From positions 1 through 16,762 of the forward strand of contig JAWODN010000064.1 in NCBI GenBank assembly GCA_046483285.1: a stretch of DNA of 16,762 nucleotides, written 5' to 3'. The notes beneath the pieces were generated by a model. That model was given only the letters and a program-made list of their open reading frames with translations. It was not told the origin of the DNA and ran no database searches. This document shows positions 5,690 through 12,829 of the stretch, piece after piece. Made by a program: the position numbers and the translations under genes. How positions within the stretch are numbered: the stretch's first letter is position 1; each line of letters begins with the position of its first letter. This DNA comes from CAYRTV01 sp046483285 (GTDB lineage Bacteria; Acidobacteriota; Aminicenantia; Aminicenantales; Aminicenantaceae).

Positions 5690-6444
5690 TGGGCGATGCG
5701 GCATTACTCTATCAGCAGGCCAAGCGCACGTGGATAATAGCCTGGAAGGACATTCGTGTCTACTATTCCAAGGGTCCTGTCGTCATATTCGGAATCCTGT
5801 TTCCCATTTTTCTGCTTCTATCTTTTGCGGTAGGCAGGGATCTGTCCCTTGGATTCCTGATGCCGGGATTGTTGGGTATGGTGCTCTTTTTCACGGCAAC
5901 TTCCATATCGCCGGCAGTAGCGCCCTGGGAGACCCAGGCAAGGACCCTGGAACGGTTGATGAGTTCTCCTCTGACAACTTATACAATCATCCTGGGAGAT
6001 ATCGTGGCGTCTTTCGTGTTCGGGGTGCTGATCTCTTTAATACCTGTGTCAGTGGCGGTAGGTCTCGGCATGCCAATCAGCCATCTGCCGGTTTTGCTGC
6101 TCGGGATTCTTCTGGCCGGATTTTGTTTTTCATCGCTGGGATTAATTTTCTCCGCTGCACCCACCAGCATGCCAAGCACCATTATGATGATCTCGGCACT
6201 GGTTAAATTTCCCGTGGTTTTCATCAGCGGGATTTTCATTCCCGTTGAGCAGCTTCCTGAATGGGGGAGAATCATTTCTTTTATTTCCCCTCTGACCTAC
6301 TTTACGGATATAGCCAGGCATTGTTTTCAAAATCAAGGGTACCTGCCTTTGGAAATCGATTTTCTGGTTCTGGCGGCTTTTACTGTATTGTTTTTGCTGT
6401 TCGCATTGAAGATTCATGAAAGAACCATGCCTAAAAGAATATGA
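5689..6444 (+). CDS. ABC-2 type transporter permease
   Basis: A 251-residue membrane protein. Hydrophobic segments lie at about residues 30-47, 55-75, 103-127, 133-157, 165-184 and 226-243, giving the six-helix pattern of the ABC-2 (DrrB/NodJ-like) family. The conserved region near FISGIFIPVEQLPEWG and FISPLTYFTDIARH is a hallmark of this family. ATG shares one base with the stop of the ATPase gene (TAATG), so the two are translationally coupled and form one half-transporter pair that must dimerise. The operon appears to end here, with no clear terminator in the 89 bases before the next gene. Confidence 0.92.
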   Translation: MGDAALLYQQAKRTWIIAWKDIRVYYSKGPVVIFGILFPIFLLLSFAVGRDLSLGFLMPGLLGMVLFFTATSISPAVAPWETQARTLERLMSSPLTTYTIILGDIVASFVFGVLISLIPVSVAVGLGMPISHLPVLLLGILLAGFCFSSLGLIFSAAPTSMPSTIMMISALVKFPVVFISGIFIPVEQLPEWGRIISFISPLTYFTDIARHCFQNQGYLPLEIDFLVLAAFTVLFLLFALKIHERTMPKRI

Positions 6445-6480
6445 AGACCCTTTTGAAATCTGTCTGAGGCCGCATAAGTA

Positions 6481-6510
6481 TTGGATTTAGAAAGAATTGT
6501 GGTTTATAAT
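6481..6510 (+). promoter_or_regulatory. Sigma-70-type promoter of the mntA-hepT pair
   Basis: TTGGAT at 6481-6486 and a perfect TATAAT at 6505-6510, 18 bases apart. The ATG at 6534 lies 23 bases downstream, leaving a very short leader with no obvious Shine-Dalgarno. The pair is therefore probably expressed separately from the ABC operon. Confidence 0.6.
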
Positions 6511-6533
6511 ATCCGCATATTACGTATTTCCAA

Positions 6534-6935
6534 ATGAACAGCTTAAACATTGATAAGAAAAAACTTGCCTCGCTCTGCCCGAAGTACGGCATTCTGCTGG
6601 TTGTGCTGCATGGATCTTATGCAGCCGGCCGGGCAGGTAAAAAAAGCGATATAGATATCGGCATTCTGGCCGGTCAAAAATATGATGCTGAAACCCGGAT
6701 GAGCCTTTTGAATGATTTCAGTGATTTATTCGGGGATAAATTCGACCCGGTCTTCCTGAATGGAGCGGAACCTCTTATTTCCTATCAGGTGGCGATTCAT
6801 GGGAGGCCCTTGTATGAAAAAAGAAAAGGCCTGTTCCAGCAATTTCAAATTCAGGCAGCCGCCCGGTACCGGGATACAAAAAAATTCCGGCAAATGGAAA
6901 AAATGTATATAAAAAAGGCCGTCGATAAAATATAA
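6534..6935 (+). CDS. mntA: MNT-domain nucleotidyltransferase antitoxin (MntA)
   Basis: A 133-residue minimal nucleotidyltransferase. GSYAAG (27-32) followed by SDID (38-41) is the G[GS]x9-13DxD metal/nucleotide motif, and D71 in FDPVFL is the likely third carboxylate. In type VII toxin-antitoxin systems MntA adds AMP units to a tyrosine of the HEPN toxin and so switches off its RNase activity. The HEPN partner starts 3 bases after this stop. The antitoxin comes first here; in the Shewanella model pair, as I recall, the toxin gene is first. All catalytic residues are visible, so it is probably functional. The C-terminal 30 residues are Lys/Gln-rich and helical. Confidence 0.88.
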   Translation: MNSLNIDKKKLASLCPKYGILLVVLHGSYAAGRAGKKSDIDIGILAGQKYDAETRMSLLNDFSDLFGDKFDPVFLNGAEPLISYQVAIHGRPLYEKRKGLFQQFQIQAAARYRDTKKFRQMEKMYIKKAVDKI

Positions 6936-6938
6936 ACC

Positions 6939-7358
6939 ATGATTGATGCGGATTTAATAAGACGAAAGATTTCCCGGCTTAGTATGTATCTGGGAAAGCT
7001 GAAACCGATCGCAGACCTGTCATTTTCAGAGTACGCATCTGATTTTTATAAGAAAACCGCGGCTGAACGGCTCATTCAGCTGATTGTCGAATGCGCTGCC
7101 GACATCAACAGTCATGTCATTATCGAATCGGGCGAGCGGCCCCCTGAAGATTACAGGTCTTCGTTCACAAAAGCGGCGGAATCGGGGCTGATCGATTTTG
7201 AACTGGCGGATAGATTAAAGGGTTCCGGAGGCATGCGAAATATTATTGTCCATGATTATATGGATGTGGATGATAAAAAAGTTTATGAAATTCTGCCTAC
7301 CGCAATAGCGGAATATAAAGAATATATTCGTCAGGTTGACGATTTTTTATCCCACTGA
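6939..7358 (+). CDS. hepT: HEPN-domain RNase toxin (HepT, DUF86)
   Basis: A 139-residue all-helical HEPN protein. The catalytic Rx4HxY motif is R100-N-I-I-V-H105-D-Y107, preceded by the typical glycine-rich turn. Y107 is the residue that the partner MntA would AMPylate. HepT toxins are ribonucleases reported to act on RNA such as tRNA and arrest growth. It is full length, and the 3-base spacing to mntA implies co-transcription. No separate ribosome binding site is obvious, so expression probably depends on translation of mntA, which would keep toxin below antitoxin. It lies between an ABC exporter operon and a stretch of gene remnants. Confidence 0.88.
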   Translation: MIDADLIRRKISRLSMYLGKLKPIADLSFSEYASDFYKKTAAERLIQLIVECAADINSHVIIESGERPPEDYRSSFTKAAESGLIDFELADRLKGSGGMRNIIVHDYMDVDDKKVYEILPTAIAEYKEYIRQVDDFLSH

Positions 7359-7390
7359 ACGTCTATGGACTCCCCCCACTTTTGTGGACG

Positions 7391-7483
7391 GGTTATCATT
7401 TGGAAGAAACTTTTCGTAAAAGTGCCTTTAAAGATGGGACCTTTGTCGATCAGCTGGTGTATGCTGTAGTGATAGATAAATGA
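7391..7483 (+). pseudogene. GNAT acetyltransferase C-terminal remnant
   Basis: The frame ending at the TGA at 7481-7483 reads GYHLEETFRKSAFKDGTF then VDQLVYAVVIDK. This is the usual end of RimJ/RimL-like GNAT acetyltransferases (GF..EG..RK..F..G.F.DQ..YA...). Nothing upstream of about 7391 fits; the sequence there (ccccccacttttgtgg) looks like a junction. Only about 30 codons survive. Confidence 0.6.
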
Positions 7484-7598
7484 ACACGCAGCCGGAATCA
7501 CACTATTTTGAATTTCAGGCGTCCCCCGGCAATGGCTGAAGCAAATAGCCATCCCGCCCAAAAGCATGTTCCACATGTTCCGGTATTTCGGATACGGA
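7484..7598. other. Unassigned sequence between two remnants
   Basis: A minus-strand frame here reads EIPEHVEHAFGRDGYLLQPLPGDA before a stop, which looks protein-derived, but I do not recognise the family. Confidence 0.3.
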
Positions 7599-7840
7599 TT
7601 ATATGTGGGAATGAAGCAGGTTTAGTGCATTTTCTTTAGTCAACAGGCTAATATCCAGCGGCCTTTCCAAAAAAGGACGGACATCCTCAACGGCCCGATT
7701 CCAGTCAATGGATTCAAGCTTTTTTGCCAGAACACCGGCCCAGTTATTTCGATCCAGCTTCGAAAAACACCGCTTTCCTGGAGAAACTGAAGGATCCGTG
7801 CCTGCAGGTATTCACGGACCAGGTTACGTGCCTGCAGCGG
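7599..7840 (-). pseudogene. AbiEii-type nucleotidyltransferase toxin, collapsed remnant
   Basis: Minus strand, two frames. From ~7835 an N-terminal-like segment reads NLVREYLQARILQFLQ then ESGVF, matching the start of AbiEii toxins. After a frame change near 7760 a C-terminal segment reads LAKKLESIDWNRAVEDVRPF then LERPLDISLLTKENALNLL, ending at the stop 7599-7601. The catalytic middle (GGTAL...DLDF) is absent, so about two thirds of a ~300-residue protein have been lost. AbiEii normally works with an AbiEi antitoxin in abortive infection. No complete antitoxin is visible upstream; only short unassigned frames occur at 7840-8080. Confidence 0.65.
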
Positions 7841-8090
7841 ATTGAATCGGGGCAAACAGTTCCTCTGTGATTTGGTAATTGTCAATCTGCGTCTGTGTCG
7901 GGGCTGATGGGGAATTCCAATTTCCAAAAGCGTTTATCATCCGGTTTTCCTATTCTTCCAGGACGAAATTGATGAGATCAGCTCGAGTGTTAGAGGGTAG
8001 TTCAGATGAGAAATCAAGGCCGATAAACGGCGGCAGCCGCGATTGTGAGCGGGGAAGCCGCCTGCGGAAGGAAATTTTATGAAATTGACG
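7841..8090 (-). other. Degraded coding sequence, family unknown
   Basis: Two short minus-strand stretches look protein-like: one ending RLPPFIGLDFSSELPSN then TRADLINFVLEE with its stop at 7950-7952, and a second starting at 7939 with MINAFGNWNSPSAPTQTQ before a stop near 7825. They lie just upstream of the AbiEii remnant and could be what is left of its operon partner, but I cannot assign them. No intact gene is present. Confidence 0.3.
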
Positions 8091-8148
8091 GGAAATCGTC
8101 ATCAATGGTAAAATTCCTTTTCCCAGAAAAGATGACAGAGGGGAGTCA

Positions 8149-9315
8149 ATGAAAAAATATGCCGCAATCCTTATAACAGTCCTGACGGCCTTTTCCATTC
8201 AATGTCACAGGGCCGGGAACGATACGGACCGGTCCCGGGGTCATGTCACCGTGGATTACCGGATGGCCGAAAAAGCCATCCAATGGCTGGAATACATCAA
8301 TACCGGCCCGGACCTGGAAGAGATAAAGCGGCGTTTTCTGGAAGAAGTCGCTCCCACTGAAGGATGCCGGGTCATTATCCGTCATTGGGAGCGGTTCCGG
8401 GAGTGGGACGAAGAAATATTCTTAACTTTTATCCTGGAGGCGCTGGATAAAATCTCCACGGACGAACCCCTTGAAAACGAAGACGGTTCCCCGACATCCT
8501 TTGGCATGCGGCGGAAACTCTGGATGTATGCCTTGAACAACACCGGGAAACTCAGAGAAGACCTGAATCAATTGAAACAAGCGGAAGTCCGGGATAAGGC
8601 CTTGAAGCTGGCCCGGCAGTACCTGCCGGATGACGCGGACGTCAGCAACCGGTTTTATGTGGTCTTATTCGGAGCTTCAAGCGCTTTTTCCGTCGGCGAG
8701 GAAAACGGATTCGACCTGCTGCAGCTTCCCAAAACCTCTGCCGGACAGGTCTACGTGGAAAACGTCATCGAGACTTTTGCCCATGAAATGCATCACTCGG
8801 GATTCAGCAATGCCGCGGACAAGCATATGACCGATGTGGAAAACAAAGACAGGATCATGCTGGTGGGCATATTAGCCGCGGAGGGAATGCCCACCCATTT
8901 CATAAACCGGATCCGGGAGAATCTCGATGTGCTGAAATCAAGCGGCAATGAGATGCACCGGATGCTGGCCGCGCAGTGGGAAGAGAATCTCGACCGCCTG
9001 CCTGAGCTGTACAAGGAGGCGGAAAAGGACATTCTGCTGAATATGGAGGGGGAAATCGGTCAGCAGGAAATTTTCAAAAAGTGGATGGGCGGACTTCAGG
9101 GACCGGCCTATGTCTTGGGTTCGGATATGTTCGATGTCATTGAAAAACACCTCGGACTGAAAGAAGCTAAAAAAATTGCGCAGGATTACCGGCGGTTTCT
9201 TTCCATCTACAACCGGGCGGCGGAAAACGCCGCAGCCGCCGGCCGGGAGGCTTTTTTATTTGACAGAACCTTAGTGGAGCGGCTTGAGAATTACACCGGC
9301 GGGAAGGACATCTGA
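8149..9315 (+). CDS. Predicted zinc metallopeptidase, DUF5700-like
   Basis: A 388-residue protein with a short N-terminal signal (Lys-Lys plus hydrophobic residues 4-17). The Cys at 19 follows S-I-Q, so a lipoprotein is possible but the lipobox is poor. The key motif is H212-E-M-H-H216 (HExxH), with a likely third zinc ligand E245 in ILAAEGMPTHF. Spacing and context resemble the DUF5700 'putative zinc-dependent peptidase' group. The rest is helical and charged. It is probably exported to the envelope; substrate unknown. AGAGGGGAG precedes ATG 8149. It stands alone on the plus strand. Its last 11 codons are part of a direct repeat found again at 10740, so its 3' end lies at a recombination point. 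Confidence 0.7.
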   Translation: MKKYAAILITVLTAFSIQCHRAGNDTDRSRGHVTVDYRMAEKAIQWLEYINTGPDLEEIKRRFLEEVAPTEGCRVIIRHWERFREWDEEIFLTFILEALDKISTDEPLENEDGSPTSFGMRRKLWMYALNNTGKLREDLNQLKQAEVRDKALKLARQYLPDDADVSNRFYVVLFGASSAFSVGEENGFDLLQLPKTSAGQVYVENVIETFAHEMHHSGFSNAADKHMTDVENKDRIMLVGILAAEGMPTHFINRIRENLDVLKSSGNEMHRMLAAQWEENLDRLPELYKEAEKDILLNMEGEIGQQEIFKKWMGGLQGPAYVLGSDMFDVIEKHLGLKEAKKIAQDYRRFLSIYNRAAENAAAAGREAFLFDRTLVERLENYTGGKDI

Positions 9316-9583
9316 AATAATTCCGCATCCCTTAATTTTTTCAAACGCTGTCAATTCTTCACCCAGCAGAAATTACAACTGGAGCGGGATTCGTATCGGG
9401 GCTGAAATAACCTCAACCCCTGGGTTCCTTTTCACTTTTAAGCCGCCCCGCCGCCATAAATTCATCCGGCGGAATGTCCTGTATCCAAACACGGATGGAC
9501 GGCAGGGTGTCGTTCAGGGAATCCTGCACCGCACGGGTTACGGATTCCAGGACAGCTTTTTTTGCTGTTTTGTTCTGCCTTCA
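9280..9583. repeat. Direct repeat, left copy (~304 bp)
   Basis: Matches 10740-11044 (offset 1460) with few mismatches and one single-base deletion in a T-run near 9556. It contains the last codons of the metallopeptidase gene, the convergent spacer, and most of a 4-oxalocrotonate tautomerase gene on the minus strand. It ends abruptly at a fragment of a short-chain dehydrogenase. Confidence 0.95.
9412..9583 (-). pseudogene. 4-oxalocrotonate tautomerase, broken copy
   Basis: On the minus strand the coding sequence of the intact tautomerase at 10873-11070 is recognisable (EGRTKQQKK, later LPSIRVWIQDIPPDEFMAAG). It lacks the start, including the catalytic Pro1, which is replaced by dehydrogenase sequence at 9584. 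It also has a one-base deletion in the poly-T tract near 9556 that shifts the frame after QQKK. Two independent lesions make it non-functional. Confidence 0.85.
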
Positions 9584-9596
9584 TCCAGGATGCAGG

Positions 9597-9763
9597 GATT
9601 GATCTGGGAAGAATACCACGTGAAGGCTGTTGTCAAACGCCCGATGGGCCGGGTGGGCACGCTTGAAGAGATCGCCAAAGCCGCCCTCTTTCCTGCATCG
9701 GGTGATTCTTCCTTCATGACGGGCACCAACCTGGTTGTCGATGGAGGGGGAACGGCAGATTAA
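9597..9763 (+). pseudogene. Short-chain dehydrogenase/reductase, C-terminal remnant
   Basis: The frame ending with TAA at 9761-9763 reads VKRPMGRVGTLEEIAKAALF, then SSFMTGTNLVVDGGGTAD. This is the standard C-terminus of classical SDR enzymes (P.gR.g.peEiA......s..ss..tG....vDGG). The Rossmann fold and catalytic YxxxK are absent. It ends 11 bases before the ornithine cyclodeaminase ATG, so in the source genome the SDR and cyclodeaminase were almost certainly in one operon. Confidence 0.85.
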
Positions 9764-9774
9764 GGAGACATGAA

Positions 9775-10734
9775 ATGAGCAAAATTTATAACCTCCCTCA
9801 AATCAAGGATGTATTGAAATCACTCCAGCCCATCGAAGAGATCGAAAAGGGCTTCGTGGCTTATTCCGCAGGAAAAGCGGTGATTCCCCCTGTAGGAGAG
9901 ATGCTTTTCAAGGACCCTCCCGGCGATGCCCACATAAAGTACGGCTATCTGGTGGATGATGATTACTACGTTATCAAGATCGCATCCGGATTTTTCGAGA
10001 GTCCCTCTTTGACCCGGTATAAAAGCGACGGACTCATACTGCTCTTCAAAAAAGGAACAGGCGAGCTGGCATGCGCTCTTCTGGACAAGTGTCATCTCAC
10101 CAATGTTCGCACAGCGGCGGCCGGTGCCGTATGCGCCAAATACCTGGCACCGAAAAATATCGAATGTATAGGTGTCATAGGCGCTGGCACCCAAGGCCGG
10201 ATGCAAGTCGAATACCTGGCGCCAGTTATTGACTGCAAGGATATCATGGTGTGGGGCCTTAATCAGAATGAACTGGATGACTACAAAAAGGACATGGAAC
10301 CTTTGGGATACCGCATCCAGACGACCTTGAACGCCGAAGATATTGCCGGCAGCTGCAATCTTATCATCACCGCCACTCCTTCAAAATCCCCCTTATTGTC
10401 CGCCGATAAAATCCGCAAAGGAACGCATGTTACGGCCATGGGATCCGACACCCCGGAGAAAAACGAGCTGGATCCGAGAATCCTCCAAAAAGCCGATATC
10501 GTTGTCGCCGACAGTATCAGTCAATGCCTTTTGCGGGGTGAAATCTATCAGGCGATCAAAGCCGGGGTGTTGGAAAGAGAGCGGATCGTGGAGCTGGGGA
10601 ACGTGATCGCCAAACCTGAACTTCGCCGAACTTCCGAGGAAAAGATTACCATAGCCGACCTGACCGGGGTAGCGGTCCAGGATATTCAGATCGCCAAGGC
10701 TGTCTATCATGCCCTGAAATCCAGAGAAGCATAG
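9775..10734 (+). CDS. Ornithine cyclodeaminase / mu-crystallin family protein
   Basis: A 319-residue NAD(P)-dependent enzyme. K68 in VIKIASGFF and R112 in LTNVRTAAAGAV correspond to substrate-binding residues of ornithine cyclodeaminase. GVIGAGTQG (132-140) is the Rossmann nucleotide loop. AMGSDTPEKNELD carries the catalytic-region Asp (D224), and IADLTGVAVQD is the conserved C-terminal motif. Family members convert ornithine to proline, reduce cyclic imino acids, or oxidise alanine-like amino acids; the exact reaction cannot be told here. AGGAG upstream of ATG 9775 is good. The gene sits with an SDR tail between two direct repeats, which suggests it was brought in as a unit. Confidence 0.88.
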   Translation: MSKIYNLPQIKDVLKSLQPIEEIEKGFVAYSAGKAVIPPVGEMLFKDPPGDAHIKYGYLVDDDYYVIKIASGFFESPSLTRYKSDGLILLFKKGTGELACALLDKCHLTNVRTAAAGAVCAKYLAPKNIECIGVIGAGTQGRMQVEYLAPVIDCKDIMVWGLNQNELDDYKKDMEPLGYRIQTTLNAEDIAGSCNLIITATPSKSPLLSADKIRKGTHVTAMGSDTPEKNELDPRILQKADIVVADSISQCLLRGEIYQAIKAGVLERERIVELGNVIAKPELRRTSEEKITIADLTGVAVQDIQIAKAVYHALKSREA

Positions 10735-10739
10735 TCAAA

Positions 10740-11044
10740 CGGCTTGAGAATTACGCCGGCGGGAAGGACATCTGAAATAATTCCGCATCCCTTAATTTTT
10801 TCAAACGCTGTCAATTCTTCACCCAGCAGAAATTACAACTGGAGCGGGATTCGTATCGGGGCTGAAATAACCTCAGCCCCTGGATTCCTTTTCACTTTTA
10901 AGCCGCCCCGCCGCCATAAATTCATCCGGCGGAATATCCTGTATCCAAACACGGATGGACGGCAGGGGGACGTTCAGGGAATCCTGCACCGCACGGGTTA
11001 CGGATTCCAGGAGAGCTTTTTTCTGCTGTTTTGTTCTGCCTTCA
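10740..11044. repeat. Direct repeat, right copy (~305 bp)
   Basis: Counterpart of 9280-9583. It begins with the last codons and stop of the metallopeptidase gene without the rest of that gene, which shows that the repeat arose by duplication from the peptidase-tautomerase junction. The right end runs uninterrupted into the intact tautomerase start, so this side keeps the original arrangement of the tautomerase. Confidence 0.95.
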
Positions 11045-11070
11045 AGTATATGGATTTGAATTATGGGCAT
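10873..11070 (-). CDS. 4-oxalocrotonate tautomerase family enzyme
   Basis: A 65-residue protein. After Met removal, Pro1 (PIIQIHILEGR) is the catalytic base. Arg11, Arg39 (SIRVWI) and Phe50 (DEFMAAG), all important in the Pseudomonas enzyme, are present at the same positions. The family enolises or ketonises 2-hydroxymuconate-like substrates, or has related tautomerase roles, and forms hexamers. A perfect AAGGAG lies ahead of ATG 11070. It is convergent to the cyclodeaminase gene. No aromatic-degradation genes are nearby, so the physiological substrate is unclear. Confidence 0.9.
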   Translation of the reverse strand: MPIIQIHILEGRTKQQKKALLESVTRAVQDSLNVPLPSIRVWIQDIPPDEFMAAGRLKSEKESRG

Positions 11071-11452
11071 CCTTTTTCTCCTTTTCCGGCTGAATCTTCC
11101 ATATTATTATCTTATATCACTTTTCACTGAAACCGCGAATTGATTTCAGGTTTTTTGGTCGAGATTTGCGGAAGAGGAGACCGCGCTTGGCATAAGCCAA
11201 CTTGGTTTTTTGACATGCCGGCACTGACTGTGACATCATTACAGCCGGGTTCAAGCTTGGCTCTTACAAAAGGCATTCCCTGTCCTGAAGATAAGGAAAA
11301 GTCAGCTTTTTCTGGTTTTCCCAGGTTCATGAACAAGGGGGAGAGGTCAAAGACGGAAACCTGGAGTTTCAGGGCAGAGTCAAAGCGGCTGTTGAGCATC
11401 CGGAACAGGCTGAAGAGAAAGAGAGAAAAATCCACCGGGCACGGAGACCGGG
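11071..11452. other. Gap without a recognised gene
   Basis: Frames of about 100 codons are open on both strands (plus 11140-11472, minus 11124-11435). Neither has a good ribosome binding site or recognisable motifs, and they overlap each other. A short block at 11125-11170 resembles 12322-12368 at ~70%. Nothing further is seen. Confidence 0.4.
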
Positions 11453-12241
11453 ATGAGAATCTGTTCTTTTAATGTCAATTCCATAAGGGCCAGAAAAGAT
11501 CTTTTCATAAGCTGGCTGGAGCATAGAAATAACGACATCGACATCCTCTGCCTTCAGGAAATAAAAGTGGTCCAGGAAAACTTCCCCGGGGAAGAATTTA
11601 AAAGATTAGGATATCAATGCCGTGTTTTTGGGCAGAAAGGCTACAATGGAGTTGCCCTCTGCACCAAAATCCCCATGGAACATGAGAAAAGGGGCTTCGG
11701 CGATGACCACCTGGACCAGCAGAGGAGATTAATCCAAGGAAGAGTGGGGGAAACATCCGTCATAAATATTTATGCTCCCCATGGCGATTTCAGGGGAACA
11801 GATAAGTTTCGGTACAAGCTTGACTGGTATGAGAAGCTTATTTCTTTCCTTGAAAAATACCACTCCCCGGATGAGAAAGCGGCCCTTGTGGGTGATTTTA
11901 ATGTAGCCTGGGAAAACAGGGATGTTTACAATCCAGAGATTTTAGAGGACACGATAGGAACCATGGACGAGGAGAGGTCGGTTTTTAAAAAGCTTTTGGA
12001 TTGGGGGTTGGTCGATGCTTTCAGATCTCTCTATCCTGACAAGAAGCAGTTTACCTGGTGGGATTATATAGGTGGTGCCATCTGGAGAGATCAAGGAATG
12101 CGCATCGATTATATTCTGTGCACCAAGCCTCTTTTAAAGAAACTCAGGGATGTGGAAGTTGATTTGTGGCCGAGGAAAAGAAGAAAACCAACTCCCTCAG
12201 ACCATGCGCCGGTTATCGCCACGTTTGAAGGTGAATTTTAA
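11453..12241 (+). CDS. xthA: Exodeoxyribonuclease III / AP endonuclease
   Basis: A 262-residue member of the EEP nuclease family, full length. It shows SFNVNSIRAR (5-14), metal ligand E36 in LCLQEIK, Y107 in IYAPHGD, D148/N150 in VGDFNVA, WWDY, RIDYIL, and the catalytic D250-H251 in PSDHAPV. It cuts DNA at abasic sites and degrades duplex DNA from the 3' end in base excision repair; acts in the cytoplasm. IYAPHGD replaces the more usual YxPNG, a small variation. The ribosome binding site is weak (CGGAGA). It stands alone. Confidence 0.93.
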   Translation: MRICSFNVNSIRARKDLFISWLEHRNNDIDILCLQEIKVVQENFPGEEFKRLGYQCRVFGQKGYNGVALCTKIPMEHEKRGFGDDHLDQQRRLIQGRVGETSVINIYAPHGDFRGTDKFRYKLDWYEKLISFLEKYHSPDEKAALVGDFNVAWENRDVYNPEILEDTIGTMDEERSVFKKLLDWGLVDAFRSLYPDKKQFTWWDYIGGAIWRDQGMRIDYILCTKPLLKKLRDVEVDLWPRKRRKPTPSDHAPVIATFEGEF

Positions 12242-12411
12242 GAGGGTCATGCCCGGCGCCTCGCATCTGCGGACATCCCGGCCCGCTCATCAGCCAGGTC
12301 AGAAAGTGTCACTTTTTTCTTCTCACTGAAACCAGGGATGGATTTTGAGTTCTTGGCCAAAATTTTCGTAAAACTCACCGGCCAGGAGGAGATATGAGTT
12401 TCTCCCTTATT
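12242..12411. other. Intergenic, nothing recognised
   Basis: Lies between the convergent xthA and membrane-protein genes. It includes the block 12322-12368 that resembles 11125-11170. No frame or clear terminator is seen. Confidence 0.4.
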
Positions 12412-12795
12412 TTATAGATACCGGACGATGACCGCCACCAGTAAAATAACAACCAGAATCCAGAAAAATATTCCCAAGAAACGGCTGACCTCTTGGGCCC
12501 TTGCTTCCCTTAAATCTTTGCTTTCACTCGTCCGGGGCCGGGTATAGGCAGGAGGGATCGCAGCTGCGATCAAGAAAGAGATGATCAAAGCAACTATAAG
12601 AAAAGGCAGCCATTGCACTCCGGCGTATTCAGGCCCGAAGGGAGTGACCCATACCCCTCCGGCCCAGGTAAAGAGAAACACAATCAAAAAAAACAGCAGA
12701 AAACCGGGCCAGAGACCGCGCCGGCGGAATCCATAAGCAAAAATCAAGCTGACGGCTAAAGCGGCTAAAAATGCGGTAGCAAATTCAATGAACAT
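12412..12795 (-). CDS. Small integral membrane protein of unknown function
   Basis: A 127-residue protein with four predicted membrane segments: residues ~5-23 (ATAFLAALAVSLIFAYGF), ~30-47 (GFLLFFLIVFLFTWAGG), ~63-82 (LPFLIVALIISFLIAAAI) and ~107-125 (FLGIFFWILVVILLVAVIV). A charged loop (RPRTSESKDLREARAQEVSR) precedes the last helix. I do not recognise the family. ATG 12795 is preceded by AAAGGA at good spacing; an in-frame TTG one codon earlier is less likely. A sigma-54-like element lies upstream. Confidence 0.7.
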   Translation of the reverse strand: MFIEFATAFLAALAVSLIFAYGFRRRGLWPGFLLFFLIVFLFTWAGGVWVTPFGPEYAGVQWLPFLIVALIISFLIAAAIPPAYTRPRTSESKDLREARAQEVSRFLGIFFWILVVILLVAVIVRYL

Positions 12796-12829
12796 CAAAC
12801 TTTTTCCTTTCTCCTTAAATTTAAATTAT

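Noticed and set aside
7365..7395. Similarity of ggactccccccac to the ttggggggactc block of the dispersed repeat
   Set aside because: Only the G/C run and a few bases match on opposite strands; the surrounding sequence does not. Too short to call a fourth copy.
11187..11211. Weak hairpin (TTGGC ataa GCCAA) followed by a T-run as a terminator
   Set aside because: The stem is only five pairs and it does not lie downstream of any gene reading in that direction.
11124..11472. Overlapping ~100-110 codon frames on both strands between the tautomerase and xthA genes
   Set aside because: No recognisable motif or ribosome binding site, and the two frames overlap each other almost fully. I cannot support either as a gene.
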